In this document: piece by piece, positions 1-7,051 of the stretch
Layout: every line of letters starts with the position of its first letter
Position numbering within the stretch: position 1 is the first letter of the stretch
Source: JBFXDI01 sp050181295
GTDB taxonomy: Bacteria; Pseudomonadota; Alphaproteobacteria; Rhizobiales; Aestuariivirgaceae
Assembly (NCBI GenBank): GCA_050181295.1
Contig: JBFXDI010000066.1
Span: 1-21,455 of the forward strand
Length of the DNA: 21,455 bases
Direction: 5' to 3'
Notes under the pieces: generated by a model
Seen by the model: only the letters and a program-made list of their open reading frames with translations
Databases searched by the model: none
What the model was told of the DNA's origin: nothing
Position numbers and translations under genes: made by a program

Positions 1-2
1 CG

Positions 3-746
3 GCCGTCCACGGGAAACCCAAGGAGCGGCAGGCCTGGGCGGTGGAGCAGTTGAAGCTTGCGGCCAAGGCCTCGCGCAACCTCGGGCTCGATGCGCATGT
101 GTCGTTCCCGGGCGCGCTCGCCTGGCCCTATGTCTATCCCTGGCCGCAACGCCCGGCGGGCCTGATCGAGACCGCCTTCGACGAGCTCGCGAAGCGCTGG
201 AAGCCGATCCTCGATGCCTTCGACGAGGCGGGCGTGGACGTCTGCTACGAGATCCATCCCGGCGAGGACATCTTCGACGGCGCGACCTTCGAGATGTTCC
301 TCGAGCGCACCGGCAACCATCCGCGCTGCTGCATCAACTACGACCCCTCCCACTTCGTGCTGATGCAGCTCGACTACCTCGCCTTCATCGACATCTACCA
401 CGAGCGCATCAAGGCCTTCCACGTGAAGGACGCGGAGTTCAATCCGGACGGGCGGCAGGGCGTCTATTCGGGCTACCAGCCCTGGATCAAGCGTGCCGGC
501 CGCTTCCGCTCGCTCGGCGACGGGCAGGTCGATTTTTCCGCCATCTTCTCGAAGCTCGCGGGCTACGGCTACGACTCCTGGGCGGTGCTCGAATGGGAAT
601 GCTGCATCAAGCATCCCGAGCAGGGCGCGGCGGAAGGCGCGCCCTTCATCGCGAGCCATCTCATCCGCACCACGGAGAAAGCCTTCGACGATTTCGCCGG
701 CGGCAAGACGGACAGGAAGCAGATCAAGCGGATGCTCGGACTGTAG
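3..746 (+). CDS. Sugar phosphate isomerase/epimerase, TIM barrel (5' end missing)
   Basis: This is the C-terminal part of a xylose-isomerase-like TIM-barrel protein (AP_endonuc_2 superfamily). The frame is open from base 3, so the gene runs off the left edge. The GTG at 42 is internal, because the residues before it read naturally. About 248 residues are visible, and family members are usually 300 or more. Likely metal and catalytic segments are CYEIHPGED (Glu), NYDPSHF (Asp/His), FHVKDAEF (His) and VLEWECC (Glu). These proteins isomerise or epimerise sugars, keto-sugars or inositols with a divalent metal in the cytoplasm. The gene ends 9 bases before a Gfo/Idh/MocA dehydrogenase. That pairing is common where a sugar is oxidised and then isomerised. 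The substrate cannot be told from sequence. The family is secure and the reaction is inferred. Confidence 0.85.
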   Translation, partial: AVHGKPKERQAWAVEQLKLAAKASRNLGLDAHVSFPGALAWPYVYPWPQRPAGLIETAFDELAKRWKPILDAFDEAGVDVCYEIHPGEDIFDGATFEMFLERTGNHPRCCINYDPSHFVLMQLDYLAFIDIYHERIKAFHVKDAEFNPDGRQGVYSGYQPWIKRAGRFRSLGDGQVDFSAIFSKLAGYGYDSWAVLEWECCIKHPEQGAAEGAPFIASHLIRTTEKAFDDFAGGKTDRKQIKRMLGL

Positions 747-755
747 GAGGCAGCC

Positions 756-1931
756 ATGGCGATCGAAGGCAGGAGCAGCGGCGCGGCTTCCAGGCGCATC
801 CGGCTCGGCATGGTGGGCGGCGGCCAGGGCGCCTTCATCGGCGCCGTGCACCGCATCGCGGCGCGCATGGACGATCACTACGCGCTCGTCGCGGGGGCAC
901 TTTCGAGCGAGCCGAAGCGCGCCAAGGCGTCCGCCGCCGAGCTCGGGCTCGATCCCAAACGCAGCTATGGCGACTTCCACGCGATGGCGAAGGCGGAAGC
1001 CAGGCGCGAGGACGGGATCGAGGCCGTCTCCATCGTCACGCCCAACCACATGCACTTCCCCGTGGCGAAGGCGTTCCTCGAGGCCGGCATCCACGTCATC
1101 TGCGACAAGCCGCTCGTCACCTCCTCGAAGGAGGCGAAGGCGCTTAAAAGCCTCGTGGACAAATCGGGCCTCGTCTTCGCCGTCACCTACAACTATTCGG
1201 GCTATCCGATGATCCGCCAGGCGCGCGCCATGGTGCGCGAAGGGCTCATCGGCGACATCCGCGTCGTGCAGGCGGAATATCCGCAGGACTGGCTCACGAC
1301 CAGGCTCGAGGACACCGGCCAGAAGCAGGCGGACTGGCGCACCGACCCCAAGCGCTCGGGCGCCGGCGGCTGCGTCGGCGACATCGGAACGCACGCCTAC
1401 CATCTCGCCTGCTTCGTCAGCGGACTGATGTTGGAGACACTCGCGGCCGACCTCACCACCTTCGTCAAGGGCCGCCAGCTCGACGACAACGTCCATATCC
1501 TCCTGCGCTTCAAGGGAGGGGCCCGGGGCATGCTGTGGGCGAGCCAGGTGGCGCCTGGCAACGACAATGCGCTGAAGCTGCGTGTCTACGGCACCAAAGG
1601 CGGGCTCGAATGGTCGCAGGAATATCCGAACGACCTCTGGCACTCGCCGTTCGGCGAGCCACGGCGTCTCATCCGTCGCGGCGGCGCGGGCACGAACGCG
1701 GCCGCCCAGCGCCTCACCCGCATCCCGCCCGGACACCCGGAGGGCTATCTCGAGGGCTTCGCCAACATCTACGCCGAGGCCGCGCACGCCATCCGGGCCG
1801 CGCGGTCGGGTCGCCGGCTCAAGGACAAGGAGGTGCAGTTCCCCGGCATCGCGGATGGCGCGGCAGGCGTCGCCTTCATCGAGGCGGCGGTGAAGTCTTC
1901 GGCGAGGAACGGACGCTGGACGGCGGTCTGA
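756..1931 (+). CDS. Gfo/Idh/MocA family NAD(P)-dependent oxidoreductase
   Basis: This 391-residue protein matches the usual length of sugar or inositol dehydrogenases. The N-terminal Rossmann fold carries GGGQG at residues 21-25 after the first strand (IRLGMV). The motif CDKPL (Asp117-Lys118-Pro119) corresponds to the family EKP motif, with Asp in place of Glu; Lys118 is the expected catalytic lysine. DIGTHAYH (Asp209, His213) is the substrate and catalytic motif of the C-terminal domain. Such enzymes reversibly oxidise a hydroxyl of a sugar, polyol or inositol with NAD(P). The start is ATG 756, with a strong AGGAGG at 745-750 overlapping the stop of the isomerase gene, so the two are co-transcribed. 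A regulatory gap and a transporter operon follow. The exact substrate is unknown. Confidence 0.9.
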   Translation: MAIEGRSSGAASRRIRLGMVGGGQGAFIGAVHRIAARMDDHYALVAGALSSEPKRAKASAAELGLDPKRSYGDFHAMAKAEARREDGIEAVSIVTPNHMHFPVAKAFLEAGIHVICDKPLVTSSKEAKALKSLVDKSGLVFAVTYNYSGYPMIRQARAMVREGLIGDIRVVQAEYPQDWLTTRLEDTGQKQADWRTDPKRSGAGGCVGDIGTHAYHLACFVSGLMLETLAADLTTFVKGRQLDDNVHILLRFKGGARGMLWASQVAPGNDNALKLRVYGTKGGLEWSQEYPNDLWHSPFGEPRRLIRRGGAGTNAAAQRLTRIPPGHPEGYLEGFANIYAEAAHAIRAARSGRRLKDKEVQFPGIADGAAGVAFIEAAVKSSARNGRWTAV

Positions 1932-1948
1932 GTCGTGGTTTTTGCGTT

Positions 1949-1966
1949 GCAACACAAGATTGTTGC
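1949..1966. promoter_or_regulatory. Inverted repeat GCAACA-N6-TGTTGC, possible operator
   Basis: Arms GCAACA (1949-1954) and TGTTGC (1961-1966) are perfect inverted complements around six bases. The left arm overlaps a GTTGCAAC palindrome (1946-1953). It lies in the 218-base gap before the transporter operon, about 185 bases from the binding-protein start. It could be a second regulator site or upstream promoter DNA. Six-base arms are weak evidence. Confidence 0.3.
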
Positions 1967-1988
1967 GGCGCACGACAAGTGCATTGCG

Positions 1989-2018
1989 TTGTTTAGTGAA
2001 AAGAGTTTCACTAAACAA
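1989..2018. promoter_or_regulatory. Perfect 13-4-13 palindrome, likely repressor operator
   Basis: TTGTTTAGTGAAA (1989-2001), spacer AGAG, then TTTCACTAAACAA (2006-2018) form a perfect inverted repeat. A third half-site, ACTAAACAA, follows at 2022-2030. The A+T-rich patch stands out in G+C-rich DNA, and the arms and spacer suit a dimeric regulator such as a LacI, ROK, RpiR or GntR protein controlling the carbohydrate transporter operon that begins at 2150. An RNA terminator is less likely because no run of T follows. No matching regulator of these families is in the window; it may lie to the left. Confidence 0.7.
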
Positions 2019-2149
2019 AATACTAAACAATAAGAGGCGTGCTCTGCGCCCTTCGCCGAGGTTCCCGCGGGACTTCCCCGCGGTCACTTAACCGCAGCTT
2101 CCACTCGCATGAGTTGTGGCTGCACGTCTCGAAAACGGGAGGAGACCTC

Positions 2150-3478
2150 ATGAAGACGGTGTTGAAGGCAGTCGCCGGCGTGGCCGCTGCCGCCCTCTTT
2201 ACGGTGGCGGGGCAGAGCCGGGCCGAGGCCCAGGAGCTGACGCTCTGCTGGGCAGCCTGGGATCCGGCAAACGCGCTGGTCGAGCTTTCCAAGGACTTCA
2301 CGGCCCAGTCGGGCATCAACATGAAGTTCGAGTTCGTGCCGTGGCCGAACTTCGCCGATCGCATGCTGAACGAGCTGAACTCGGGCGGCAAGCTCTGCGA
2401 CCTGATCATCGGCGACTCGCAGTGGATCGGCGGTTCGGCCGAGAACGGCCACTACGTGAAGCTGAACGACTTCTTCGACAAGGAAGGCATCAAGATGGAT
2501 GACTTCCTCGAAGCCACCGTCTACGCCTACTCGACCTGGCCCAAGGGCACGCCCAACTACTGGGCGCTCCCGGCGATGGGCGATGCCTTGGGGTGGACCT
2601 ACCGCAAGGACTGGTTCGCCAAGCCCGAGCTCCAGAAGGAGTTCAAGGAAAAGTACAGCCGCGACCTCGCTCCACCGAAAACGTGGGACGAGCTCAAGCA
2701 GGTGGCTGAGTTCTTCCAGGGCCGCGAGATCGACGGCAAGAAGGTCTATGGCGCCGCCATCTTCACCGAGCGCGGCTCGGAAGGCATCACCATGGGGGTG
2801 ACATCCGCGCTCTATTCCTGGGGCTTCAAGTACGACGAGCCGGCCGGCTCCTACAAGATGGACGGGGCCGTGAACTCGCCCGATGCGGTTGCGGCGCTCG
2901 AGTTCTACAAGGAGCTCTACAAGTGCTGCACGCCTCCGGGCTACACCGACGCCTACATGCAGGAAGGCCTCGACGCCTTCAAGTCGGGCCAGGTCGCCAT
3001 GCAGATGAACTGGTTCGCCTTCTGGCCCGGCATGTACAAGGACGAGAACGTCGGCGGCGACAAGATCGGCTTCTTCGTCAACCCGGGCGAGAAGGTCCCG
3101 GCCTCGACGCTCGGCGGCCAGGGCATCTCGGTCGTCTCCTATTCGGAGAAGAAGGACGACGCGCTGAAGTACATCAAGTGGTTCGCGACCGCGGACGTCC
3201 AGAAGAAGTGGTCGGCGCTCGGCGGCTACTCCTGCCACAAGGCGGTGCTGCTCGATCCGGAGTTCCCCAAGAGCTCGCCCTTCGCGGCAGACTTCCTCGT
3301 GGCCATGGGCCAGGTGAAGGACTTCTGGCAGGAGCCGGCCTTCGCCACGCTTATGCAGGCGATGCAGAAGCGCGTGCATGACTACGTCGTGGCCGACCAG
3401 GGCACGGCCAAGGAGGCGCTCGACAAGCTGATCGTCGACTGGACCACGACCTTCAAGGAAGAAGGCAAGATCCAGTAA
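2150..3478 (+). CDS. Carbohydrate ABC transporter substrate-binding protein (CUT1)
   Basis: This periplasmic solute-binding protein has 442 residues, the usual length for CUT1 sugar or polyol importers. The start is ATG 2150, preceded by GGGAGGAG at about 2138-2144; the open frame extends upstream but has no signal there. From this start the protein has a classic Sec signal peptide: Lys at 2 and 6, an Ala/Val-rich core, and a likely cut after AEA (residue 27). The mature chain starts QELTLCWAAW, followed by the extracellular solute-binding fold with an IGDSQWIGG region and many aromatic residues, as expected for sugar stacking. It is the first gene after the palindromic operator. A hairpin-rich 152-base gap separates it from the permeases and may keep its mRNA level higher. 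The ligand is unknown; sugar, polyol or a dihydroxyacetone-related compound all fit the neighbours. Confidence 0.92.
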   Translation: MKTVLKAVAGVAAAALFTVAGQSRAEAQELTLCWAAWDPANALVELSKDFTAQSGINMKFEFVPWPNFADRMLNELNSGGKLCDLIIGDSQWIGGSAENGHYVKLNDFFDKEGIKMDDFLEATVYAYSTWPKGTPNYWALPAMGDALGWTYRKDWFAKPELQKEFKEKYSRDLAPPKTWDELKQVAEFFQGREIDGKKVYGAAIFTERGSEGITMGVTSALYSWGFKYDEPAGSYKMDGAVNSPDAVAALEFYKELYKCCTPPGYTDAYMQEGLDAFKSGQVAMQMNWFAFWPGMYKDENVGGDKIGFFVNPGEKVPASTLGGQGISVVSYSEKKDDALKYIKWFATADVQKKWSALGGYSCHKAVLLDPEFPKSSPFAADFLVAMGQVKDFWQEPAFATLMQAMQKRVHDYVVADQGTAKEALDKLIVDWTTTFKEEGKIQ

Positions 3479-3510
3479 GGGTCAGGCCAGCTCCACTACC
3501 GAACGGTCAT

Positions 3511-3539
3511 CCCCCGGTGAGCGCAAGCGAGGCCGGGGG
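3511..3539. repeat. Intergenic hairpin CCCCCGG/CCGGGGG
   Basis: CCCCCGG (3511-3517) and CCGGGGG (3533-3539) are perfect complementary arms around a 15-base loop, directly after GTCAT (as GGTCATC). It lies 32 bases after the binding-protein stop. It is one of the GTCAT-type palindromes found in many gaps of this window. It may protect the 3' end of the upstream message or attenuate transcription into the permeases. Confidence 0.6.
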
Positions 3540-3575
3540 ACCCAGTACTCATCGGAGCTCTCCGTGACTACTAAG

Positions 3576-3600
3576 TGGCCCGGACAAGCCGGGCCATGAC
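3576..3600. repeat. Intergenic palindrome TGGCCCGG-N5-CCGGGCCA followed by TGAC
   Basis: The arms TGGCCCGG (3576-3583) and CCGGGCCA (3589-3596) are perfect complements around ACAAG. TGAC follows, so the right edge reads as the reverse complement of the GTCAT end seen in other copies. It faces the hairpin at 3511-3539, making an inverted pair between the binding-protein and permease genes. Confidence 0.65.
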
Positions 3601-3630
3601 AATCACGCAGGCGATCGGAAAAGCAGTCGA

Positions 3631-4599
3631 ATGTCCTCGCAGGCCACGGGAAAGATCGGAGCGCTGGCGGCCCGAGCGGCGCACGCGACGCCCCTGCCGG
3701 TGGCGGTGAGCGTCAGGGGCCTCACGGACAAGGCCATCGCCTGGCTCTTCATCGCGCCCACCATCGTGCTCCTGCTCGCCATCAACATCTTTCCGCTGAT
3801 CTGGACGATCTATCTCTCGTTCACGAACTTCCGCGCCAATCGGCCGAATGCGCCGATCCTCAACATCGGGGCCGACTACTACCGCTCGATCCTCGGCAAC
3901 GAGGACATCTGGATTGCCATGCAGGCGACCGCCCACTTCGTGTTCTGGACCATCCTGTTCCAGACGCTGATCGGGTTCGGGCTCGCCTATCTCATCGATC
4001 GCAAGTTCCGCGGGCATGCTTTCTGGACCACCGTCATCCTCATCCCGATGATGCTGTCGCCGGCGGTGGTCGGTAACTTCTGGAAATTCCTCTATCAGCC
4101 GCAGATCGGCCTCTTCAACTACATCGTCTCCTTCTTCACCGGCATCCCGCCCTCGTCCTTCGAGATGGTCGGCTCGGTGCATCTTGCGCCCTGGTCGATC
4201 ATCATCGTCGACACCTGGATGTGGACGCCCTACGTCATGCTCATCTGCCTCGCGGGGCTGCGCTCGATCCCGGACTACATCTACGAGGCGGCCGAGGTCG
4301 ACCGCGCGTCGAAGTGGCGGCAGTTCTGGTCGATCACGCTGCCCATGGCGCTGCCTTTCATCATGCTGGCGGTGCTCTTCCGCGGCATCGAGAACTTCAA
4401 GATGTTCGACATGGTGAACCTCCTGACGTCGGGCGGGCCCGGCTCGACCACCGAGGTCGCCTCGATCACGCTCAAGCGCGAGGCCTTCGAGAAGTGGCGC
4501 ACGGGCTTCTCCTCCGCCTTCGCCATCATCCTCTTCGTGACCGTGTTCGGGCTCGCCAACATCTACGTGAAGGCGCTCAACCGGGTGAAGCAGCGATGA
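3631..4599 (+). CDS. Carbohydrate ABC transporter permease 1 (MalF/UgpA-like)
   Basis: This 322-residue inner-membrane protein has about six hydrophobic helices, beginning with AIAWLFIAPTIVLLL. The cytoplasmic EAA loop, which contacts the ATPases, reads YEAAEVDRASKWRQFWSITL and is intact. It forms the channel with permease 2. ATG 3631 is used here with only a weak purine-rich site upstream. GTG 3706 (MSVRGLTDK...) is a credible alternative that removes a 25-residue Ala/Arg-rich head. Its stop overlaps the start of permease 2 in an ATGA tetranucleotide, implying translational coupling. The family assignment is firm and the start is less so. Confidence 0.9.
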   Translation: MSSQATGKIGALAARAAHATPLPVAVSVRGLTDKAIAWLFIAPTIVLLLAINIFPLIWTIYLSFTNFRANRPNAPILNIGADYYRSILGNEDIWIAMQATAHFVFWTILFQTLIGFGLAYLIDRKFRGHAFWTTVILIPMMLSPAVVGNFWKFLYQPQIGLFNYIVSFFTGIPPSSFEMVGSVHLAPWSIIIVDTWMWTPYVMLICLAGLRSIPDYIYEAAEVDRASKWRQFWSITLPMALPFIMLAVLFRGIENFKMFDMVNLLTSGGPGSTTEVASITLKREAFEKWRTGFSSAFAIILFVTVFGLANIYVKALNRVKQR

Positions 4600-5549
4600 G
4601 CGGCCTCGTCACAGCCCATTCGGTCGTTGAGCCGAGCCCCACGTCCAAGCGCGTCGCGGGCGCGATCATCATCGTCTACGCGCTCGTCTCGATGATCCCG
4701 CTCGCCTGGATCTTCCTCACGGGCTTCAAGTCGCCGCCCGACTCGATCTCCTATCCGCCGAAGATCGTCTTCGAGCCGACGCTCGAGGGCTACTGCAACC
4801 TCTTCACCACCCGCTCGCGCCAGACCGCGGAGTACATCCAGTCGCTCGGCGAGCCAACCTCCAACTGCGACCGCATCGTGCGCTCGCGCAATATGGTGAT
4901 CGCGGGCCCGTCGAACTTCCTTCCCCGCTTCTGGAACTCGATCGTCATCGCCTTCGGCTCGACCTTCCTCGCCGTGTTCCTGGGCACGCTCGCGGCCTAC
5001 GGCTTCTCGCGCTTCAAGGTGCCGCTCAAGGACGACCTCCTGTTCTTCATCCTGTCGACGCGCATGATGCCGCCCATCGCGGTCGCCATCCCCATCTACC
5101 TCATGTACCGCTATGTGGGGCTTTCCGACACCAAGCTCGGCATGATCCTGCTCTATACGGCGGTCAACGTTTCGCTCGCGGTGTGGCTGCTCAAGGGCTT
5201 CATCGACGAGATCCCGCGCGAATACGAGGAAGCCGCGATGATCGACGGCTACACGCGGCTGCAGGCGTTCCGCAAGGTGGTGCTGCCGCAGGCCGCGACC
5301 GGCATCGCCGCCACCGCCATCTTCTGCCTGATCTTCGCCTGGAACGAATATGCGTTCGCGGTGCTCCTGACCTCGGGCTCCGCCCAGACGGCGCCGCCCT
5401 TCATCCCGATCATCATCGGCGAAGGCGGTCAGGACTGGCCGGCGGTCGCGGCGGGCACCACGCTCTTCCTCATCCCGATTCTCGTCTTCACCATCCTGCT
5501 CAGGAAGCATCTCCTGCGCGGCATCACCTTCGGAGCCGTCCGGAAATGA
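4596..5549 (+). CDS. Carbohydrate ABC transporter permease 2 (MalG/UgpE-like)
   Basis: This 317-residue inner-membrane permease starts at ATG 4596, overlapping the permease 1 stop by four bases. The first helix is around residues 20-43 (GAIIIVYALVSMIPLAWIFL). An unusually long loop follows before helix 2, with Cys67 (GYCNLF) and Cys91 (SNCDR); it should face the periplasm. The EAA loop is EEAAMIDGYTRLQAFRKVVL. The carboxyl end, KHLLRGITFGAVRK, is typical of MalG-type subunits. The last four bases overlap the start of the small membrane protein (ATGA at 5546-5549). It pairs with permease 1 to form the translocation path. Confidence 0.92.
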   Translation: MSGLVTAHSVVEPSPTSKRVAGAIIIVYALVSMIPLAWIFLTGFKSPPDSISYPPKIVFEPTLEGYCNLFTTRSRQTAEYIQSLGEPTSNCDRIVRSRNMVIAGPSNFLPRFWNSIVIAFGSTFLAVFLGTLAAYGFSRFKVPLKDDLLFFILSTRMMPPIAVAIPIYLMYRYVGLSDTKLGMILLYTAVNVSLAVWLLKGFIDEIPREYEEAAMIDGYTRLQAFRKVVLPQAATGIAATAIFCLIFAWNEYAFAVLLTSGSAQTAPPFIPIIIGEGGQDWPAVAAGTTLFLIPILVFTILLRKHLLRGITFGAVRK

Positions 5550-5764
5550 GCGAGCGCCAGCCTCTTCCGATCCCACAACCGAGTCTCCTGCAGCGCTTCC
5601 TCGCCTTCCGCCGGGGACCGTGGGAGAACCTCGCCACCCTCGTCATCGCGGCAGGCGTCCTCATGCTCATGCAGCCCTTCGCGCTCTGGCTCTACACCTG
5701 GTCCTTTGCCGTCACGCTCCTTGGCACCGCCATGTTCATCGTCGTCTCGAAGTTCCCGGAGTGA
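5546..5764 (+). CDS. Small two-helix membrane protein in the ABC transporter operon
   Basis: This 72-residue protein starts at ATG 5546 within the ATGA overlap with permease 2, so it is translationally coupled to it. It has two predicted membrane helices, near residues 30-50 (LATLVIAAGVLMLMQPFALWL) and 53-68 (SFAVTLLGTAMFIVV), after a basic, proline-containing head. Its place resembles GlpU (DUF2160) in glycerol importers of the GlpSTPQUV type, which also use two different ATPases. I do not recognise the sequence as DUF2160 itself. It is probably an accessory or assembly subunit of the importer. The gene is well supported by context; the function is inferred. Confidence 0.8.
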   Translation: MSERQPLPIPQPSLLQRFLAFRRGPWENLATLVIAAGVLMLMQPFALWLYTWSFAVTLLGTAMFIVVSKFPE

Positions 5765-5794
5765 GTATGGAAATGCGCCGTGCCATCCCCAATC

Positions 5795-5931
5795 CGTCAT
5801 GCCAGCGAAAGCTGGCATCCCCTGAAGCGTCGAAATCACGCTTCGGTCATGACAGGTTCTTCGCATTCACAAGGGAACGCACTGTTCCAATGGAAATGCC
5901 CTATGGGATGCCAGCTTTCGCTGGCATGACG
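5795..5931. repeat. 137-bp MITE-like unit with 26-bp perfect terminal inverted repeats
   Basis: Bases 5795-5820 and 5906-5931 are exact inverted copies of one another (26 of 26). Each is itself a hairpin (GCCAGC/GCTGGC around GAAA) that begins CGTCAT and ends ATCC. Between them are GAAGCGT/ACGCTTC (5824-5830 and 5838-5844) and GGAAC/GTTCC (5874-5878 and 5884-5888). A third copy of the terminal unit lies at 15130-15154. The unit fills the gap between the membrane-protein and ATPase genes and has no convincing reading frame. It looks like a non-autonomous mobile repeat or a REP-type paired element. Confidence 0.8.
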
Positions 5932-5953
5932 ATCAATAGTGCAGACACGGACC

Positions 5954-7051
5954 ATGGCTGAGATCCGCGTCGAGAACCTCCAGAAGAAGTTCGCCGACTT
6001 CACGGCCGTCGAGGATTCGACCTTCGCGATCGCCGACGGCTCGTTCTTCTGCCTGCTCGGACCCTCGGGCTGCGGCAAGACGACGACGCTCAGGATGATT
6101 GCCGGCCTCGAGCTGCCGACGGCCGGGAAAATCCTGCTCGACGGCGAGGACGTGACGCTCAAGCGGGCGTCCGAGCGCGACATCGCCTTCGTGTTCCAGC
6201 TCTTCGCGCTCTATCCGCACATGAACGTGCGCAGGAACATCGGCTTCCCGCTCAGGTGCCAGGGCGTGGCACGCGCCGAGATCGATTCCCGCGTCCGCGA
6301 GACGGCGGAGCTCCTGCGCATCGAGCACCTTCTCGACCGCCCCGTCTCGGCGCTCGCGGGCGGCGACCGCCAGCGCGTGGCGCTCGGACGGGCCATCGTG
6401 CGCCGGCCCAAGGCCTTTCTCATGGACGAGCCACTCGGCACGCTCGATGCCGAGTTCCGCACCCTCATGTGCCACGAGCTCCGCGCGCTCCACAATCGCA
6501 TCCACGCCACCACCGTCTACGTCACCCACGATCAGCTCGAGGCCATGTCCATGGCTGACACCATCGCCGTCATGAACCAGGGCGTGGTCGAGCAGCTCGG
6601 GCCGCCGCAGGAGATCTACGACCGGCCGGCGACCATGTTCGTCGCCGACTTCATCGGCTCGCCCTCCATGAACCTGCTGCCCTTCCGAGGGACCTTGCGG
6701 CAGGGCGAAAGCACGGTGCGGATCAACGGCGCGATGGTCGGCGTGCCGGAGCTCCACGAGGAGGCGCCCGAGCAGGACCTCGTCCTCGGCGTCAGGCCCG
6801 AGCATATCCGCTTCAGCGACGCCGCGAGGTTCCGCGGCGAGGTGTTCGGCACGGAGTATCTAGGCACCACGCAGATCGTCACCGTGACCACCGGGCACGG
6901 AACGCTCAAAGCCCGCATCCCCGCGGACCAGACGGTGAGGCAGGGCGAGCATGTGGGACTGGAATTCGTCGCGCCCCGCCTCTCGCTCTTCGCGAAGCGG
7001 TCGGGCCGCGCGGTGCGCACGGCGCTGAGCGAGGGGCGGTCCAATGGCTGA
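5954..7051 (+). CDS. ABC transporter ATP-binding protein 1 with an atypical signature motif
   Basis: This is a MalK/UgpC-type ATPase of 365 residues from ATG 5954. GTG 5939 would add only five residues and lies next to the repeat. Motifs are Walker A GPSGCGKTT (36-44), Q-loop Gln82 (VFQLF), Walker B with Asp158-Glu159 (FLMDEP) and H-loop His192. The signature reads LAGGD (134-138) instead of LSGGE/Q, so the serine that contacts ATP gamma-phosphate is Ala. The C-terminal domain has an oligonucleotide-binding-like (TOBE) region with VLGVRPEHIRF. It overlaps ATPase 2 by eight bases. The two probably form a heterodimer, as in GlpS/GlpT, in which one of the two ATP sites is weakened. Confidence 0.92.
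   Translation: MAEIRVENLQKKFADFTAVEDSTFAIADGSFFCLLGPSGCGKTTTLRMIAGLELPTAGKILLDGEDVTLKRASERDIAFVFQLFALYPHMNVRRNIGFPLRCQGVARAEIDSRVRETAELLRIEHLLDRPVSALAGGDRQRVALGRAIVRRPKAFLMDEPLGTLDAEFRTLMCHELRALHNRIHATTVYVTHDQLEAMSMADTIAVMNQGVVEQLGPPQEIYDRPATMFVADFIGSPSMNLLPFRGTLRQGESTVRINGAMVGVPELHEEAPEQDLVLGVRPEHIRFSDAARFRGEVFGTEYLGTTQIVTVTTGHGTLKARIPADQTVRQGEHVGLEFVAPRLSLFAKRSGRAVRTALSEGRSNG

Noticed and set aside
1989..2018. Palindrome considered as a Rho-independent terminator of the dehydrogenase gene
   Set aside because: The stem is A+T-rich, no T run follows, and it lies 57 bases past the stop just ahead of a transporter operon; an operator fits better.
2084..3379. Long reverse-strand open frame opposite the binding-protein gene
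   Set aside because: High G+C suppresses stops in the antisense frame. The product is a low-complexity His/Leu/Arg/Val-rich chain with no family features, and the + strand gene has a signal peptide and clear fold.
5761..5953. Possible small peptide gene between the membrane protein and ATPase 1
   Set aside because: The open frame is read through the inverted-repeat element and resembles translated repeat peptide, with no ribosome site of note.
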